Shown piece after piece: positions 9,346 through 17,366 of a stretch of DNA of 64,000 nt. A program made the position numbers and the translations under genes. The notes beneath the pieces were generated by a model. It had not been told where the DNA came from, did not search any database, and saw only the letters and a list, made by a program, of their open reading frames with translations. The DNA comes from an uncultured Prevotellaceae bacterium (GTDB lineage: Bacteria; Bacteroidota; Bacteroidia; Bacteroidales; Bacteroidaceae). Every line of letters begins with the position of its first letter. The first letter of the stretch is position 1. The stretch spans positions 1,465 through 65,464 of the forward strand of contig ONCH01000018.1 of the NCBI GenBank assembly GCA_900316265.1, given 5' to 3'.

Positions 9346-9380
9346 TGGTTAACGGTTAATGGTTAACGATTAATGGTTAT
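9346..9380. repeat. GGTTAA-type degenerate repeat after proS
   Basis: The proS 3' spacer is built from units such as GGTTAACG and GGTTAATG repeated four to five times. It lies between the stop codon and the terminator and has no coding potential. Confidence 0.6.
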
Positions 9381-9417
9381 AAAAAAAGCCTGCTCGATTT
9401 GAGCAGGCATTTTTTTA
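9381..9417. terminator. Bidirectional terminator between proS and galE
   Basis: The stem GCCTGCTC (9388-9395) pairs with GAGCAGGC (9401-9408) around a 5-base loop. An A-run precedes it and a T-run follows it, so it can stop transcription from both convergent genes. Confidence 0.92.
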
Positions 9418-9448
9418 ATCTTTTATTTTTAATTTTTCATCTTTCATC

Positions 9449-10489
9449 TTACTGTATGCCGTCTTCGCGCAGTTTCTGCTGCCACTTCCAGGCAGACTTC
9501 AGCACATCCTCAGTAGGTGTCTCAGCCTTCCAGCCCAGCACCTTGTTAGCCTTGTCGACATTACCCCAAACCTGCTCGATATCGCCCTCACGACGGGGAG
9601 CATAGGTCCAGTTGACCTTGACGCCAGTAGCCTTCTCGAAGCCCTGAACAACCTCCAGCGTAGAGAGTCCCTTACCCGTACCGATGTTGAAAATCTCCAC
9701 AGCGTCTGTCTCTGGCTTGTCGAGCACGCGCTCCATAGCCTTTACGTGAGCCTTTGCCAAGTCAACGACATAGATATAGTCGCGGATACAGGTCTTGTCA
9801 GGCGTATTGTAGTCGTTACCGAAAATCTTCAGCTGCTCACGAATACCCATCGCTGTCTGTGTAACAAACGGAATCAGGTTCATTGGCACACCATTGGGCA
9901 ACTCACCGATAAGTGCTGTGGGATGCGCACCAATGGGGTTGAAGTAGCGCAGGATAATCGACTTGATGGGTGCACCAGAGTGAACATAGTCGTGGATGAT
10001 CTCCTCGTTGATCTGCTTGGTATTGCCATAAGGTGACATAGCCTTCTGGACGGGGGCATCCTCTGTAACAGGCAGGTACTCCTGTGCGGGCTGACCATAG
10101 ACTGTGCAGGAGCTTGAGAAGATAATACCCTTTACGTCGTACTTCGGCATCAGCTCCAACAGATTAATCAGCGACACGAGGTTATTGCGATAGTACATCA
10201 ACGGCTTCTCCACACTCTCACCAACGGCCTTGTTTGCGGCGAAGTGAATAATACCAGAGATATCGGGATACTTCTGGAAGATGCGCTCCATAGCGGCATA
10301 GTCGCAGCAGTCAGCCTTTTCGAAGGCAGGGCGCACACCAGTAATTTTCTCAATACCGTCAACAACGTTGGCGTTCGAGTTAGAAAGGTTGTCAACGATA
10401 ACGACTTTGTAGCCTGCTTCCTGCAGTTCTACTGTGGTGTGGCTTCCAATAAAGCCTGTACCACCAGTAACGAGGATTGTTTGTTTCAT
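9449..10489 (-). CDS. galE: UDP-glucose 4-epimerase
   Basis: A 346-residue extended short-chain dehydrogenase that interconverts UDP-glucose and UDP-galactose with bound NAD. The N-terminal nucleotide motif is TGGTGFIGSHT, the catalytic pair is in SPYGNTKQINEE (YxxxK), and RYFNPIGAHPTALIGE is the typical GalE substrate loop. Length and ends match the family. It lies just downstream of the tandem tRNA-Asp genes; a terminator (10513-10544) separates them and I see no clear promoter in the 25 bases before its start, so it may depend on read-through. Confidence 0.95.
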   Translation of the reverse strand: MKQTILVTGGTGFIGSHTTVELQEAGYKVVIVDNLSNSNANVVDGIEKITGVRPAFEKADCCDYAAMERIFQKYPDISGIIHFAANKAVGESVEKPLMYYRNNLVSLINLLELMPKYDVKGIIFSSSCTVYGQPAQEYLPVTEDAPVQKAMSPYGNTKQINEEIIHDYVHSGAPIKSIILRYFNPIGAHPTALIGELPNGVPMNLIPFVTQTAMGIREQLKIFGNDYNTPDKTCIRDYIYVVDLAKAHVKAMERVLDKPETDAVEIFNIGTGKGLSTLEVVQGFEKATGVKVNWTYAPRREGDIEQVWGNVDKANKVLGWKAETPTEDVLKSAWKWQQKLREDGIQ

Positions 10490-10512
10490 AGTTCTAATAT
10501 GTCTATTTGTGT

Positions 10513-10544
10513 AAAAAGCCCACTGGAGTTATCCAATGAGCTTT
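10513..10544 (-). terminator. Terminator of the tRNA-Asp pair
   Basis: On the minus strand AAAGCTCATTGG pairs with CCAGTGGGCTTT (12 pairs, two of them G-U) around a 6-base loop and is followed by T residues. It sits 12 bases after the second tRNA and 24 bases before galE. Confidence 0.75.
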
Positions 10545-10555
10545 CTAATGTTTTG

Positions 10556-10629
10556 CGGTGCGTACGAGACTCGAACTCGTGACCTCCTGCGTGACAGGCA
10601 GGCATTCTAACCTACTGAACTAACGCACC
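10556..10629 (-). tRNA. tRNA-Asp (GTC), second copy
   Basis: A 74-base cloverleaf with acceptor strands GGTGCGT and ACGCACC, discriminator G, and anticodon loop CTGTCAC with anticodon GTC (plus-strand 10593-10595). The T-loop GTTCGAGTC is standard. The 3' CCA is not encoded. It is identical to the copy at 10669-10742. Confidence 0.96.
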
Positions 10630-10668
10630 AATAAAATTTGCATTAGACGTTGACGATTTACAATTTTG

Positions 10669-10742
10669 CGGTGCGTACGAGACTCGAACTCGTGACCTCC
10701 TGCGTGACAGGCAGGCATTCTAACCTACTGAACTAACGCACC
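10669..10742 (-). tRNA. tRNA-Asp (GTC), first copy
   Basis: Identical in sequence to the tRNA at 10556-10629 and transcribed before it from the promoter at 10773-10804; anticodon GTC is at plus-strand 10706-10708. The 39-base spacer between the two is unrelated. The perfect identity points to recent duplication or gene conversion. Confidence 0.96.
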
Positions 10743-10772
10743 AGAATTGCTTCGTTTGTCGTTTTGCGGGTG

Positions 10773-10804
10773 CAAAGGTAATGAGAATTTTTGGATATAC
10801 CAAA
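10773..10804 (-). promoter_or_regulatory. tRNA-Asp promoter
   Basis: On the minus strand TTTG (10804-10801), then 20 bases, then TACCTTTG (10780-10773): a full match to the Bacteroidetes consensus. The first tRNA begins about 30 bases further on. Confidence 0.85.
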
Positions 10805-10822
10805 CTTTTTCGCGAAAAGTTT
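10802..10822 (-). terminator. Weak AT-rich hairpin after the acetyltransferase gene
   Basis: AAACTTTT and AAAAGTTT form an 8-pair stem around TCGCG, starting at the stop codon of the acetyltransferase gene. It overlaps the -33 box of the tRNA-Asp promoter. The stem is weak and has only one G-C pair. Confidence 0.35.
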
Positions 10823-11315
10823 ACAAAAATCTTTGCATTAGCTGGGCATCATGGTATTCTCGACCGTCAAAAAGCCACTCTTGCAGCGTATTTCCCGATA
10901 TGAAACTCGCTTTTTTGAACAGCGCAATAGCTGCCTCGTTGCGCTTATCCACCACCGCATAGAGCTGGTGCAGATGAACCACACGCAGCGCATAGTCGCA
11001 CAAAGTCAGAAGAGCTGCAACGGCATATCCCTTGCGTCGGTGTGCATTCAGAATGACAATGCCCACCTCTGCACGCTGGTGTTGCGGCGAGAACTGCACC
11101 AGGTCAACAATACCCACCGTCTCGCCCTCGTCATTCTCTACCATCATTCTCACCTGACGGTCAGCATAGATATCGTCGCTGCTGTTGGCAATATAGTCGT
11201 GCAGCGTATAACGACTATAGGGCACATTGGTAGTGCCCACCTGCCACAGGCTTTGGTCGTTCTCTATCTGGTACAGCAGATCGAGGTCTTCGGGTTCAAT
11301 AGCGCGTAATCTCAT
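10821..11315 (-). CDS. GNAT-family N-acetyltransferase
   Basis: A 164-residue RimJ/RimL-like acetyltransferase: MRLRAIEPEDLDLLYQIEND at the start, the acetyl-CoA-binding stretch NAHRRKGYAVAALLTLCDYA, and the late VDKRNEAAIALFKKASF motif typical of this group. The acceptor (protein N-terminus, antibiotic or small molecule) cannot be told from the sequence. Its start overlaps the stop of the upstream glycosyltransferase by four bases (ATGA), so the two are translationally coupled. Confidence 0.85.
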   Translation of the reverse strand: MRLRAIEPEDLDLLYQIENDQSLWQVGTTNVPYSRYTLHDYIANSSDDIYADRQVRMMVENDEGETVGIVDLVQFSPQHQRAEVGIVILNAHRRKGYAVAALLTLCDYALRVVHLHQLYAVVDKRNEAAIALFKKASFISGNTLQEWLFDGREYHDAQLMQRFL

Positions 11316-12190
11316 TCTCTTTTCCTTTTATATTTATTAGGATTGATAAAGCGGTGCAGACGGTCAAGCATCATCTGCAACAATGCCAGCGAAGCACGGA
11401 AGTAGATAGCCATCTTGACGGGCAGCGCAAAGAAGATGCTGAGATGTCCGTAGTGCTTGCGGAAAAATATAAGCATGGCCTGATAGAAGGTGTGCACATA
11501 GCGGAAGCTGGACTTCTGCGTCGATTCTCCCTTATAGTGAACGATGTCGAAGGGCAGGTACCAGTTCTGCCAACCACCCTTCAGCAAGCGATAGCTCAGG
11601 TCAATGTCCTCGCCATACATGAAGTAGTCTTCGTCGAGCAGTCCCACCGCGTCAAGTGCCTTTCTGCGCAACAGGCAGAACGCCCCACTGATTACCTCTA
11701 TCTGTCCGGGCTCGTCCCACGACAGATGACTCATGTAGTAACGTCGTGTGAAACCCAGCATCTTCAGCATAGACACCCACGGCGTAGGGATAGAGCGGCG
11801 CGACTCAGGTGCCGGACGTCCCTCACGAGAGAGCATGCGCACACCTGCCCCACCCGCCTCTGCGTGCTTGTCCATAAAGTCGAGCACGCCACGCAGGGTA
11901 TTCTCACGAACCACCGTATCGGGGTTCAGCAACAGGACGTATTCTGCCTCAGACTGACGGATAGCCTGGTTGTTGGCACGTGCAAAACCGACATTCTCCT
12001 TGTTGGCAATAACGTGAACATCCGGATGCTTAGTCTGCAGCATCTGTAGCGTATCGTCAACAGACCTATTGTCCACGACCCACACCTCGCCGTCAATGCC
12101 CTGCAGCGCTTTACTGACGCTCTGCAGACACTCGTCGAGCAGTTGGCTGACGTTATAGCTGACAATGACTATGCTGATTTTCTTGGCCAT
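11312..12190 (-). CDS. Family 2 glycosyltransferase (rhamnosyltransferase-like)
   Basis: A 292-residue GT-A fold enzyme. I start it at MAKKISIVIVSYN (12190), where the family fold begins, not at the ATG 41 codons upstream, which lies in another gene. Visible motifs are VVDNRSVDDT, NKENVGFARANNQAI and LLNPDTVV (the nucleotide-sugar/metal DxD-like position). It resembles WbbL-type transferases that build O-antigen or cell-surface glycans. Its start overlaps the small membrane-protein gene by 22 bases, and it is followed by the acetyltransferase. Confidence 0.88.
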   Translation of the reverse strand: MAKKISIVIVSYNVSQLLDECLQSVSKALQGIDGEVWVVDNRSVDDTLQMLQTKHPDVHVIANKENVGFARANNQAIRQSEAEYVLLLNPDTVVRENTLRGVLDFMDKHAEAGGAGVRMLSREGRPAPESRRSIPTPWVSMLKMLGFTRRYYMSHLSWDEPGQIEVISGAFCLLRRKALDAVGLLDEDYFMYGEDIDLSYRLLKGGWQNWYLPFDIVHYKGESTQKSSFRYVHTFYQAMLIFFRKHYGHLSIFFALPVKMAIYFRASLALLQMMLDRLHRFINPNKYKRKRE

Positions 12191-12408
12191 ACAAAGGGGA
12201 GACAGAGTAACAGGATGACACCCAAATAGAAGAAAGGTGTCGTCTGATAGATAGCATAACACACGGCGTTGAGCAACAACGGACTGACGATAAGCGCCAT
12301 TCGTATCTTCCACGACTTCTTAAAGAGTCGCAGCCCCAAGTAGACGCACACCAGCGTCAGCAGCTCCATCGTGGTGGTCAACAGGAATTGTATCGTTTCT
12401 GCGTTCAT
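12169..12408 (-). CDS. Small hypothetical membrane protein
   Basis: A 79-residue protein I cannot assign. It has two or three hydrophobic segments (about residues 8-25, 35-52 and 58-73) separated by the basic stretch LFKKSWKIR. It sits between recR and the glycosyltransferase, overlapping the latter's start by 22 bases, which suggests a real translated gene that feeds the coupled pair downstream. It may help a membrane-associated glycosylation step, but that is only inferred from position. Confidence 0.55.
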   Translation of the reverse strand: MNAETIQFLLTTTMELLTLVCVYLGLRLFKKSWKIRMALIVSPLLLNAVCYAIYQTTPFFYLGVILLLCLPFVWPRKSA

Positions 12409-12444
12409 CGTATTTTTAATATTTCATTTTTAATTTTTCATCTT

Positions 12445-13065
12445 TCATTTCCCTTCAAAAGGCGTTCTGTTCAGTATCGAGCGACCTAGTGTTACCTCGT
12501 CGGTATATTCCAACTCGTCGCCCACGCTAATGCCACGGGCAATAATCGTCAGCTTCACCTCCGTAAAGGGCGCCAGTTTGCGGAATATGTAGAAATTAGT
12601 GGTATCACCCTCCATCGTTGAGCTCAGTGCCAGGATGACCTCTTTCACCCCACCCTCACGCACGCGCTCCACCAGCGAGTCTATCTCCAAATCGCCAGGA
12701 CCTATGCCATCCATTGGCGAGATGACGCCACCCAGCACATGGTACAAGCCCTGAAACTGCTGTGTATTCTCCACAGCCATCACGTCCTGGATATTCTCCA
12801 CCACACAGATGGTCGCCGCGTCGCGTCGCGGGTCGCTACAGATTGGACACACGTCGCTGTCGCTGATGTTATGGCAGATGCGGCAGTGCTTCACCTCCTG
12901 GCGCATGCGGGCAATGGTCTCCGTAAACTGCAACACCTCGTCTTCCTCACGGCGCAGCAGGTTCAGCACCAGTCGCAAGGCCGTCTTTCGCCCTATGCCT
13001 GGCAATTTGGAGAATTCCTGTACCGCCTTCTCCAACAGTTCCGATGGATATTGTTGCTGCATCAT
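12445..13065 (-). CDS. recR: Recombination mediator RecR
   Basis: A 206-residue component of RecFOR that helps load RecA at single-strand gaps. It starts with a helix-hairpin-helix ([17 protein letters not shown]), then a four-cysteine zinc finger ([19 protein letters not shown]), then a Toprim domain ([14 protein letters not shown]) and the [10 protein letters not shown]-type C-terminus. Length is normal. It is in a minus-strand run with the ABC-F gene 20 bases upstream. Confidence 0.97.
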   Translation of the reverse strand: MMQQQYPSELLEKAVQEFSKLPGIGRKTALRLVLNLLRREEDEVLQFTETIARMRQEVKHCRICHNISDSDVCPICSDPRRDAATICVVENIQDVMAVENTQQFQGLYHVLGGVISPMDGIGPGDLEIDSLVERVREGGVKEVILALSSTMEGDTTNFYIFRKLAPFTEVKLTIIARGISVGDELEYTDEVTLGRSILNRTPFEGK

Positions 13066-13085
13066 GATTGCTCAATTTTCAACTT

Positions 13086-14891
13086 TCAACTCTCAACTTC
13101 ACTAAGTTCCAACCAACGCATCGACTTCTCGTCCAGCTCGTCGTTCAAGACGGGCAGTCGCTTGCTCAGTTTCGTAATCTCGTCCACCGAGGTCGTCCCT
13201 CCGCAGAGTGCCTCTTCTATCTGCTTCTTTTCAGCCTCCAGCGCCTCGATGTCCTTTTCCAACTGTTCTAGTTCGCGTTTCTCCTTATACGACAGGCGTC
13301 GACGATCGTCATGGCGATAGCTGGGCTTTGTACTAGTTGTATTAGTTGAACTAGTGCTACTAGTTTTATTTTCTGCCAACGAAGCCCACTCCCTATACTG
13401 TGTATAGTTGCCTGGGAAGTCCTTGATTTCGCCCTGTCCCTTGAACACCAGCAGGTGGTCCACTACCTTATCCATGAAGTAGCGGTCGTGGCTGACCACG
13501 ATGACGCATCCGGGGAAGTCCTGCAGGTATTCCTCCAGAATCTGCAGCGTCACGATGTCAAGGTCGTTGGTAGGCTCGTCGAGTACCAGGAAGTTGGGGT
13601 TCTGCATCAGCACCGTACACAGGTACAGTTTTCTGCGCTCGCCACCGCTGAGCTTATATACATAGTTATATTGTTGCTCTGGGGTAAACAGGAAATACTG
13701 CAACAGCTGCGAGGCTGACATCTTACGTCCGCTGCCTAAGTCCACATAGTCGGCGATGGCGGTAATGACGTCAATGACCTTGTCCTGTTCATTAAACTGC
13801 AACCCCTCCTGCGAGAAGTACCCGAACTTCACCGTCTCGCCAATCACGATGCGTCCTTCGTCGACGGGCTCCAGTCCCAGCAGCATCTTGATGAACGTCG
13901 ATTTGCCCGTTCCGTTGCTGCCCACGATGCCCATCTTCTCGAAGCGCGAGAAGTTATAGTAAAAGTCCTTGAGAATGACGATTTGGCTATTGGATATTGA
14001 ATCCTGGCTATTGGCTATTGGATACGCCTTCGAGATATACTGGCACTCAAAGATCTTACTACCTATATATATATTAGAAGCCTTCAGCCTCAGCTGACGC
14101 TCCTCCAAGCGTTGCTTCGCCACCTTCTCCAACTCGTAGAACGCCTCCTCCCTATAGCGGGCCTTATGGCCACGAGCCTGCGGCTGACGACGCATCCATT
14201 CCAGCTCCGTACGATACAGGTTGTTGGCACGTGCCACCTCTGCCCTGCGGTTGTCGATGCGCTCCTGACGCTTCTCCAAGTAGTAGGCATAGTTGCCGCG
14301 ATAGGTATAGATGGTGTGGTCGTCCAGTTCCAGGATGACGCTACACACGCGGTCCAAGAAGAAACGGTCGTGCGTCACCATCAACAGCGTACGGTTGCCA
14401 CGCGCCAGAAAGCCCTCCAGCCATTCTATCATCTCCAGGTCCAGATGGTTCGTGGGCTCGTCGAGTATCAGCAGGTCAGGCTCCGTCAGCAACACGTTGG
14501 CCAGCGCCACACGCTTCTGCTGACCACCGCTCAGCTGTCCCATCGGCTGACTGAGGTCGCGTATCTTCAGCTGTGTCAACACCTGCTTCGCCTTCAACAT
14601 TTTCTCGGGATCGCCCTCATGGTTAAAGCACGCATCCAGCACCGACTCCTCAGGGTCGAACTTAGGCGTCTGCTCCAGCATACCCACCTTCAGGTCGTTG
14701 CGAAACACGATGCTTCCACTGTCGTAACCCTCCTTGCCAGAGAGTATCGACAGCAGCGTCGACTTACCCGTTCCGTTCTTGGCTATCAGTCCCACCTTCT
14801 GGCCTTCGCCAATGGAGAAGCTGATGTCGTTAAACAGCTGCAGGGCGCCGAACGATTTCGTCAGATGTTGTACGTCAAGATAAGGTACCAT
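13086..14891 (-). CDS. ABC-F family ATPase (duplicated ATP-binding cassette)
   Basis: A 601-residue soluble protein with two ATP cassettes and no membrane domain. The first has KNGTGKST and LSGGQQKRVALA, the second has SNGTGKST and LSGGERRKLYLC, and between them lies the charged linker that enters the ribosomal E site in ABC-F translation factors. A C-terminal coiled coil (about residues 525-600) makes it Uup-like. Two odd stretches are encoded by repeat DNA: a serine/threonine linker (13332-13367) and an Asn/Ser-rich insert before the second cassette (13985-14021). It has its own promoter at 14918-14948. Confidence 0.93.
   Translation of the reverse strand: MVPYLDVQHLTKSFGALQLFNDISFSIGEGQKVGLIAKNGTGKSTLLSILSGKEGYDSGSIVFRNDLKVGMLEQTPKFDPEESVLDACFNHEGDPEKMLKAKQVLTQLKIRDLSQPMGQLSGGQQKRVALANVLLTEPDLLILDEPTNHLDLEMIEWLEGFLARGNRTLLMVTHDRFFLDRVCSVILELDDHTIYTYRGNYAYYLEKRQERIDNRRAEVARANNLYRTELEWMRRQPQARGHKARYREEAFYELEKVAKQRLEERQLRLKASNIYIGSKIFECQYISKAYPIANSQDSISNSQIVILKDFYYNFSRFEKMGIVGSNGTGKSTFIKMLLGLEPVDEGRIVIGETVKFGYFSQEGLQFNEQDKVIDVITAIADYVDLGSGRKMSASQLLQYFLFTPEQQYNYVYKLSGGERRKLYLCTVLMQNPNFLVLDEPTNDLDIVTLQILEEYLQDFPGCVIVVSHDRYFMDKVVDHLLVFKGQGEIKDFPGNYTQYREWASLAENKTSSTSSTNTTSTKPSYRHDDRRRLSYKEKRELEQLEKDIEALEAEKKQIEEALCGGTTSVDEITKLSKRLPVLNDELDEKSMRWLELSEVES
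13332..13367. repeat. 9-base tandem repeat inside the ABC-F gene
   Basis: Four 9-base units related to ACTAGTTGT stand in a row and encode a Thr/Ser/Asn linker just before the C-terminal coiled coil. The unit length of nine keeps the frame open. Confidence 0.8.
13984..14021. repeat. GGCTATTGG repeat inside the ABC-F gene
   Basis: GGCTATTGG occurs at 13985-13993, 14006-14014 and 14013-14021. On the coding strand it adds roughly a dozen residues (PIANSQDSISNSQ) before the second cassette, at a place where relatives usually have a short turn. It resembles the AT-rich spacer repeats of this genome. Confidence 0.7.
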
Positions 14892-14917
14892 TTCTTTGTG
14901 TGGCTTATTTCAAGCCG

Positions 14918-14948
14918 CAAAGGTAACTATTTTTTCCCAAATGGCAAA
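14918..14948 (-). promoter_or_regulatory. ABC-F gene promoter
   Basis: On the minus strand TTTG (14948-14945), 19 bases, TACCTTTG (14925-14918), about 27 bases before the ATG. A full consensus match. Confidence 0.82.
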
Positions 14949-14967
14949 GTGTTTATATCATTTTTCA

Positions 14968-16020
14968 CTAAGTACATCTGTTTGCGATAGTCCTCTTGAT
15001 ATGCGCTATAGCCACCTCTTTCCTCATGGCTTCCTCAAGGGAGATGCCTGGAGGATTAATACACTCCACACGGGTAAAGCCCGCCTGCAGCAGTTGTTCT
15101 CTATCGCTGATTCTTCCTGCTATCAGACAGACTGGGACATCGCCCGCTTCTTGCAGGATTCCCATCGGCAGCTTACCCATCAGCGTCTGCCTGTCAGCAG
15201 AACCTTCACCCGTAATCACGAGGTCTGAATCTTTGACCATCTCCTTGAAGCTTATCGTCTCCAGCAACAGTTCGATACCGGGCCTGCACTCCGCATTCAT
15301 GTATTGCAGGAAAGCATAGCCCAATCCGCCTGCAGCCCCCGCACCCAGCATATCCTGTCGGTCGTAACCGAAGTGCTTGGCAGAGACCTCCGCAAACTTC
15401 CTGACACGCTCGTCCAACGTCAGCACATCTTCCTGTGACGCACCCTTCTGAGGCGCAAAGACGTGGGCAGCACCCTGCTCGCCACACAGCGGATTCTTCA
15501 CATCCGAGGCTATCGTAAACCGTACAGACTTCACTTCTTCGACATCATCCCATGAGCCCCGTTTAGCGAAAGCATCGATGAGTGCTCGCAGCATGCCCAT
15601 TCCCGCATCACTGGTAGCACTACCGCCCAGTCCCACGATGATGTGCTGGGCACCACGTTTAATAGCATCTGCCACCAGCTGACCAGTACCATAGCTTGTC
15701 GCCACCAGCGGGTTGCGCTCCTCTTTCGATAGCAGCGTAAGACCACTGGCTTGTGCAATTTCTATGACGGCCAACCTGTCGCGAAGCAGATAGCGAGCCG
15801 TGAGAGGGCGCATCAGCGGGTCTCTGACCACCACTTCCACTATCTCGCCTCCTACAGCCGCATAGAATGCCTCCATGAAGCCCTCACCACCATCGCTGAC
15901 AGGCACCTGCACAATCTCGGCATCCTGCCAGACAGTCCTGATACCCTCCGCAGCTGCCCAGTTAGCCTCCTTTGACGTCAGGCACCCTTTGAATGAGTCT
16001 ATGGCTACAACTACTTTCAT
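14968..16020 (-). CDS. Glycerate kinase (GlxK/GarK family)
   Basis: A 350-residue kinase that phosphorylates glycerate (2-phosphoglycerate in characterised members). The N-terminal MKVVVAIDSFKGCLTSKEA and VPVSDGGEGFMEAF motifs, GLGGSATSDAGMGML and the late VITGEGSADRQTLMGK are diagnostic. It is somewhat shorter than the roughly 375 residues common in proteobacteria, mainly in the region after GMGML. It follows a small membrane-anchored protein by 18 bases and may be part of an engB-started run on the minus strand. Confidence 0.92.
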   Translation of the reverse strand: MKVVVAIDSFKGCLTSKEANWAAAEGIRTVWQDAEIVQVPVSDGGEGFMEAFYAAVGGEIVEVVVRDPLMRPLTARYLLRDRLAVIEIAQASGLTLLSKEERNPLVATSYGTGQLVADAIKRGAQHIIVGLGGSATSDAGMGMLRALIDAFAKRGSWDDVEEVKSVRFTIASDVKNPLCGEQGAAHVFAPQKGASQEDVLTLDERVRKFAEVSAKHFGYDRQDMLGAGAAGGLGYAFLQYMNAECRPGIELLLETISFKEMVKDSDLVITGEGSADRQTLMGKLPMGILQEAGDVPVCLIAGRISDREQLLQAGFTRVECINPPGISLEEAMRKEVAIAHIKRTIANRCT

Positions 16021-16038
16021 TTTGTCTTCAAGCAGTAA

Positions 16039-16497
16039 TTACTGTCTCAACATTTGTCTTGCCTGCCCCTCATCTACCAGCACGAACACTTTCCCCATGA
16101 CGCCTATCGTCACAGGCAGATTAGTGCCTTTGTAGTTCAGCATGCCTATTGTCGCCACATGGTAGTCATGCACCTTCATGTGACTCTGCAGATAGAAGCC
16201 TGCCGTGTTCATCGCCATATCCTTACCCAGCTCCGTGACCTCCGTCAGATCCACATCAGCGCCAAGCTTCTCCAGTGTTGCAGCATCGACGCCTTCAATG
16301 CCCAGCTCCGCCAGTTTCTCGGCACCCATTTGAGCCATCGTCTTCTTCACGTTGTTGCTGGTCATCTCCTGGTCCACCACGTTCTGTGCCAGTCCAATCA
16401 TAGCATCATAATGCTCCTTAGGCTCCGGCTTGGTCAGCAGCATCGCCACCAGCGCCACGCCCAATACGAAAGTCACAACAATAAAAGCCTTTTTCAT
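16039..16497 (-). CDS. Hypothetical signal-anchored protein
   Basis: A 152-residue protein with an N-terminal hydrophobic anchor or signal (about residues 3-22, KAFIVVTFVLGVALVAMLL) and a soluble periplasmic part. The middle is acidic and helical, and the end (HVATIGMLNYKGTNLPVTIG) is strand-like. It may belong to the DUF4359-type group, but I am not certain. It lies between engB and the glycerate kinase gene, 18 bases from the latter. No catalytic motif is visible. Confidence 0.6.
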   Translation of the reverse strand: MKKAFIVVTFVLGVALVAMLLTKPEPKEHYDAMIGLAQNVVDQEMTSNNVKKTMAQMGAEKLAELGIEGVDAATLEKLGADVDLTEVTELGKDMAMNTAGFYLQSHMKVHDYHVATIGMLNYKGTNLPVTIGVMGKVFVLVDEGQARQMLRQ

Positions 16498-16580
16498 TCT
16501 TCTTATTCCTTTCTGACCTTCTGAATATTTTTCTAAAATAAAACAAGTAAGGGATAGATAAATCTGATAAAAAATCTTGC

Positions 16581-17186
16581 CTACCCTTCTTTCAGTGAAT
16601 TATTGATTTGCTCAATGTAGTTGAGGACATCGTCGCGACCGTCTTTCTTCTCTGAGGAGGTGAGGAACATGGGGGGCAGTTCCTCCCAGGTTTCCAAGAG
16701 CTTCTTCTTGTAAGCCTCCATGGCCTGACGGGCTTTGTTAGGGGTGAGCTTGTCGGCCTTGGTGAAGATGATGGCGAAGGGAATGCTGGAGAGGCCCAGC
16801 CACTCGATGAACTCGAGGTCAATCTTCTGGGGCTCCAAGCGGATGTCGACGAGCACGAAGACGTTGACCAACTGCTCGCGCTGCAGGATGTAGCCACGAA
16901 TCATCTGGTCGAGCTTGTCCACCTCTTTCTTTGAGCGCTTAGCGAAGCCGTAGCCGGGGAGGTCGACGAGGTACCACTCCTTATTAATAATAAAGTGGTT
17001 GATGAGCAGCGTCTTGCCCGGCGTTGACGAGGTCTTTGCCAACTTACGGTTGTTGGTGAGCATGTTGATAAGGCTCGACTTGCCGACATTGGAACGACCG
17101 ATGAAGGCGTATTCGGGTTTGGTATCCTTCGGACACATGGATACCACGGGGGCTGACAGGGAAAATTCTGCTTGCTTGATTTCCAT
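16581..17186 (-). CDS. engB: Ribosome biogenesis GTPase EngB (YsxC/YihA)
   Basis: A 201-residue TRAFAC GTPase needed for late 50S subunit assembly. G1 is [10 protein letters not shown]2 is the TSSTPGKT region, G3 is DLPGYG and G4 is TKADK, all present in order. Length is normal. It is transcribed away from rho; the two share a 180-base spacer with promoter boxes on both strands. Confidence 0.96.
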   Translation of the reverse strand: MEIKQAEFSLSAPVVSMCPKDTKPEYAFIGRSNVGKSSLINMLTNNRKLAKTSSTPGKTLLINHFIINKEWYLVDLPGYGFAKRSKKEVDKLDQMIRGYILQREQLVNVFVLVDIRLEPQKIDLEFIEWLGLSSIPFAIIFTKADKLTPNKARQAMEAYKKKLLETWEELPPMFLTSSEKKDGRDDVLNYIEQINNSLKEG

Positions 17187-17206
17187 ACTACTTCGTGTTT
17201 TGGGTG

Positions 17207-17214
17207 CAAAGTTA
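17207..17214 (-). promoter_or_regulatory. engB -7 box
   Basis: TAACTTTG on the minus strand, 20 bases before the engB start. The -33 element is not clear. Confidence 0.5.
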
Positions 17215-17233
17215 CGAAAAAAAATGCAAAAAA

Positions 17234-17265
17234 CTTGGCTGTTTCAGAAATAATCACTACCTTTG
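17234..17265 (+). promoter_or_regulatory. rho promoter and leader
   Basis: CTTG (17234-17237), 20 bases, TACCTTTG (17258-17265). The predicted transcript has an untranslated leader of about 95 bases with a GTGCTT/AAGCAC hairpin at 17286-17306. Such a long leader would suit the autoregulation known for rho in other bacteria, but that is inferred. Confidence 0.65.
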
Positions 17266-17366
17266 CAAACGATTTTCTGAGATATGTGCTTACGTCCGTC
17301 AAGCACTTCATTCCCAAAATTCCCAATTTTCACATTTGAAATATTAACGATTTACTGTATACTTAT

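Noticed and set aside
14112-14990. A 292-codon plus-strand open frame opposite the ABC-F gene (and a similar 301-codon frame opposite the L,D-transpeptidase at 23154-24059)
   Set aside because: Both lie fully inside well-supported genes and show no domain, signal peptide or promoter.
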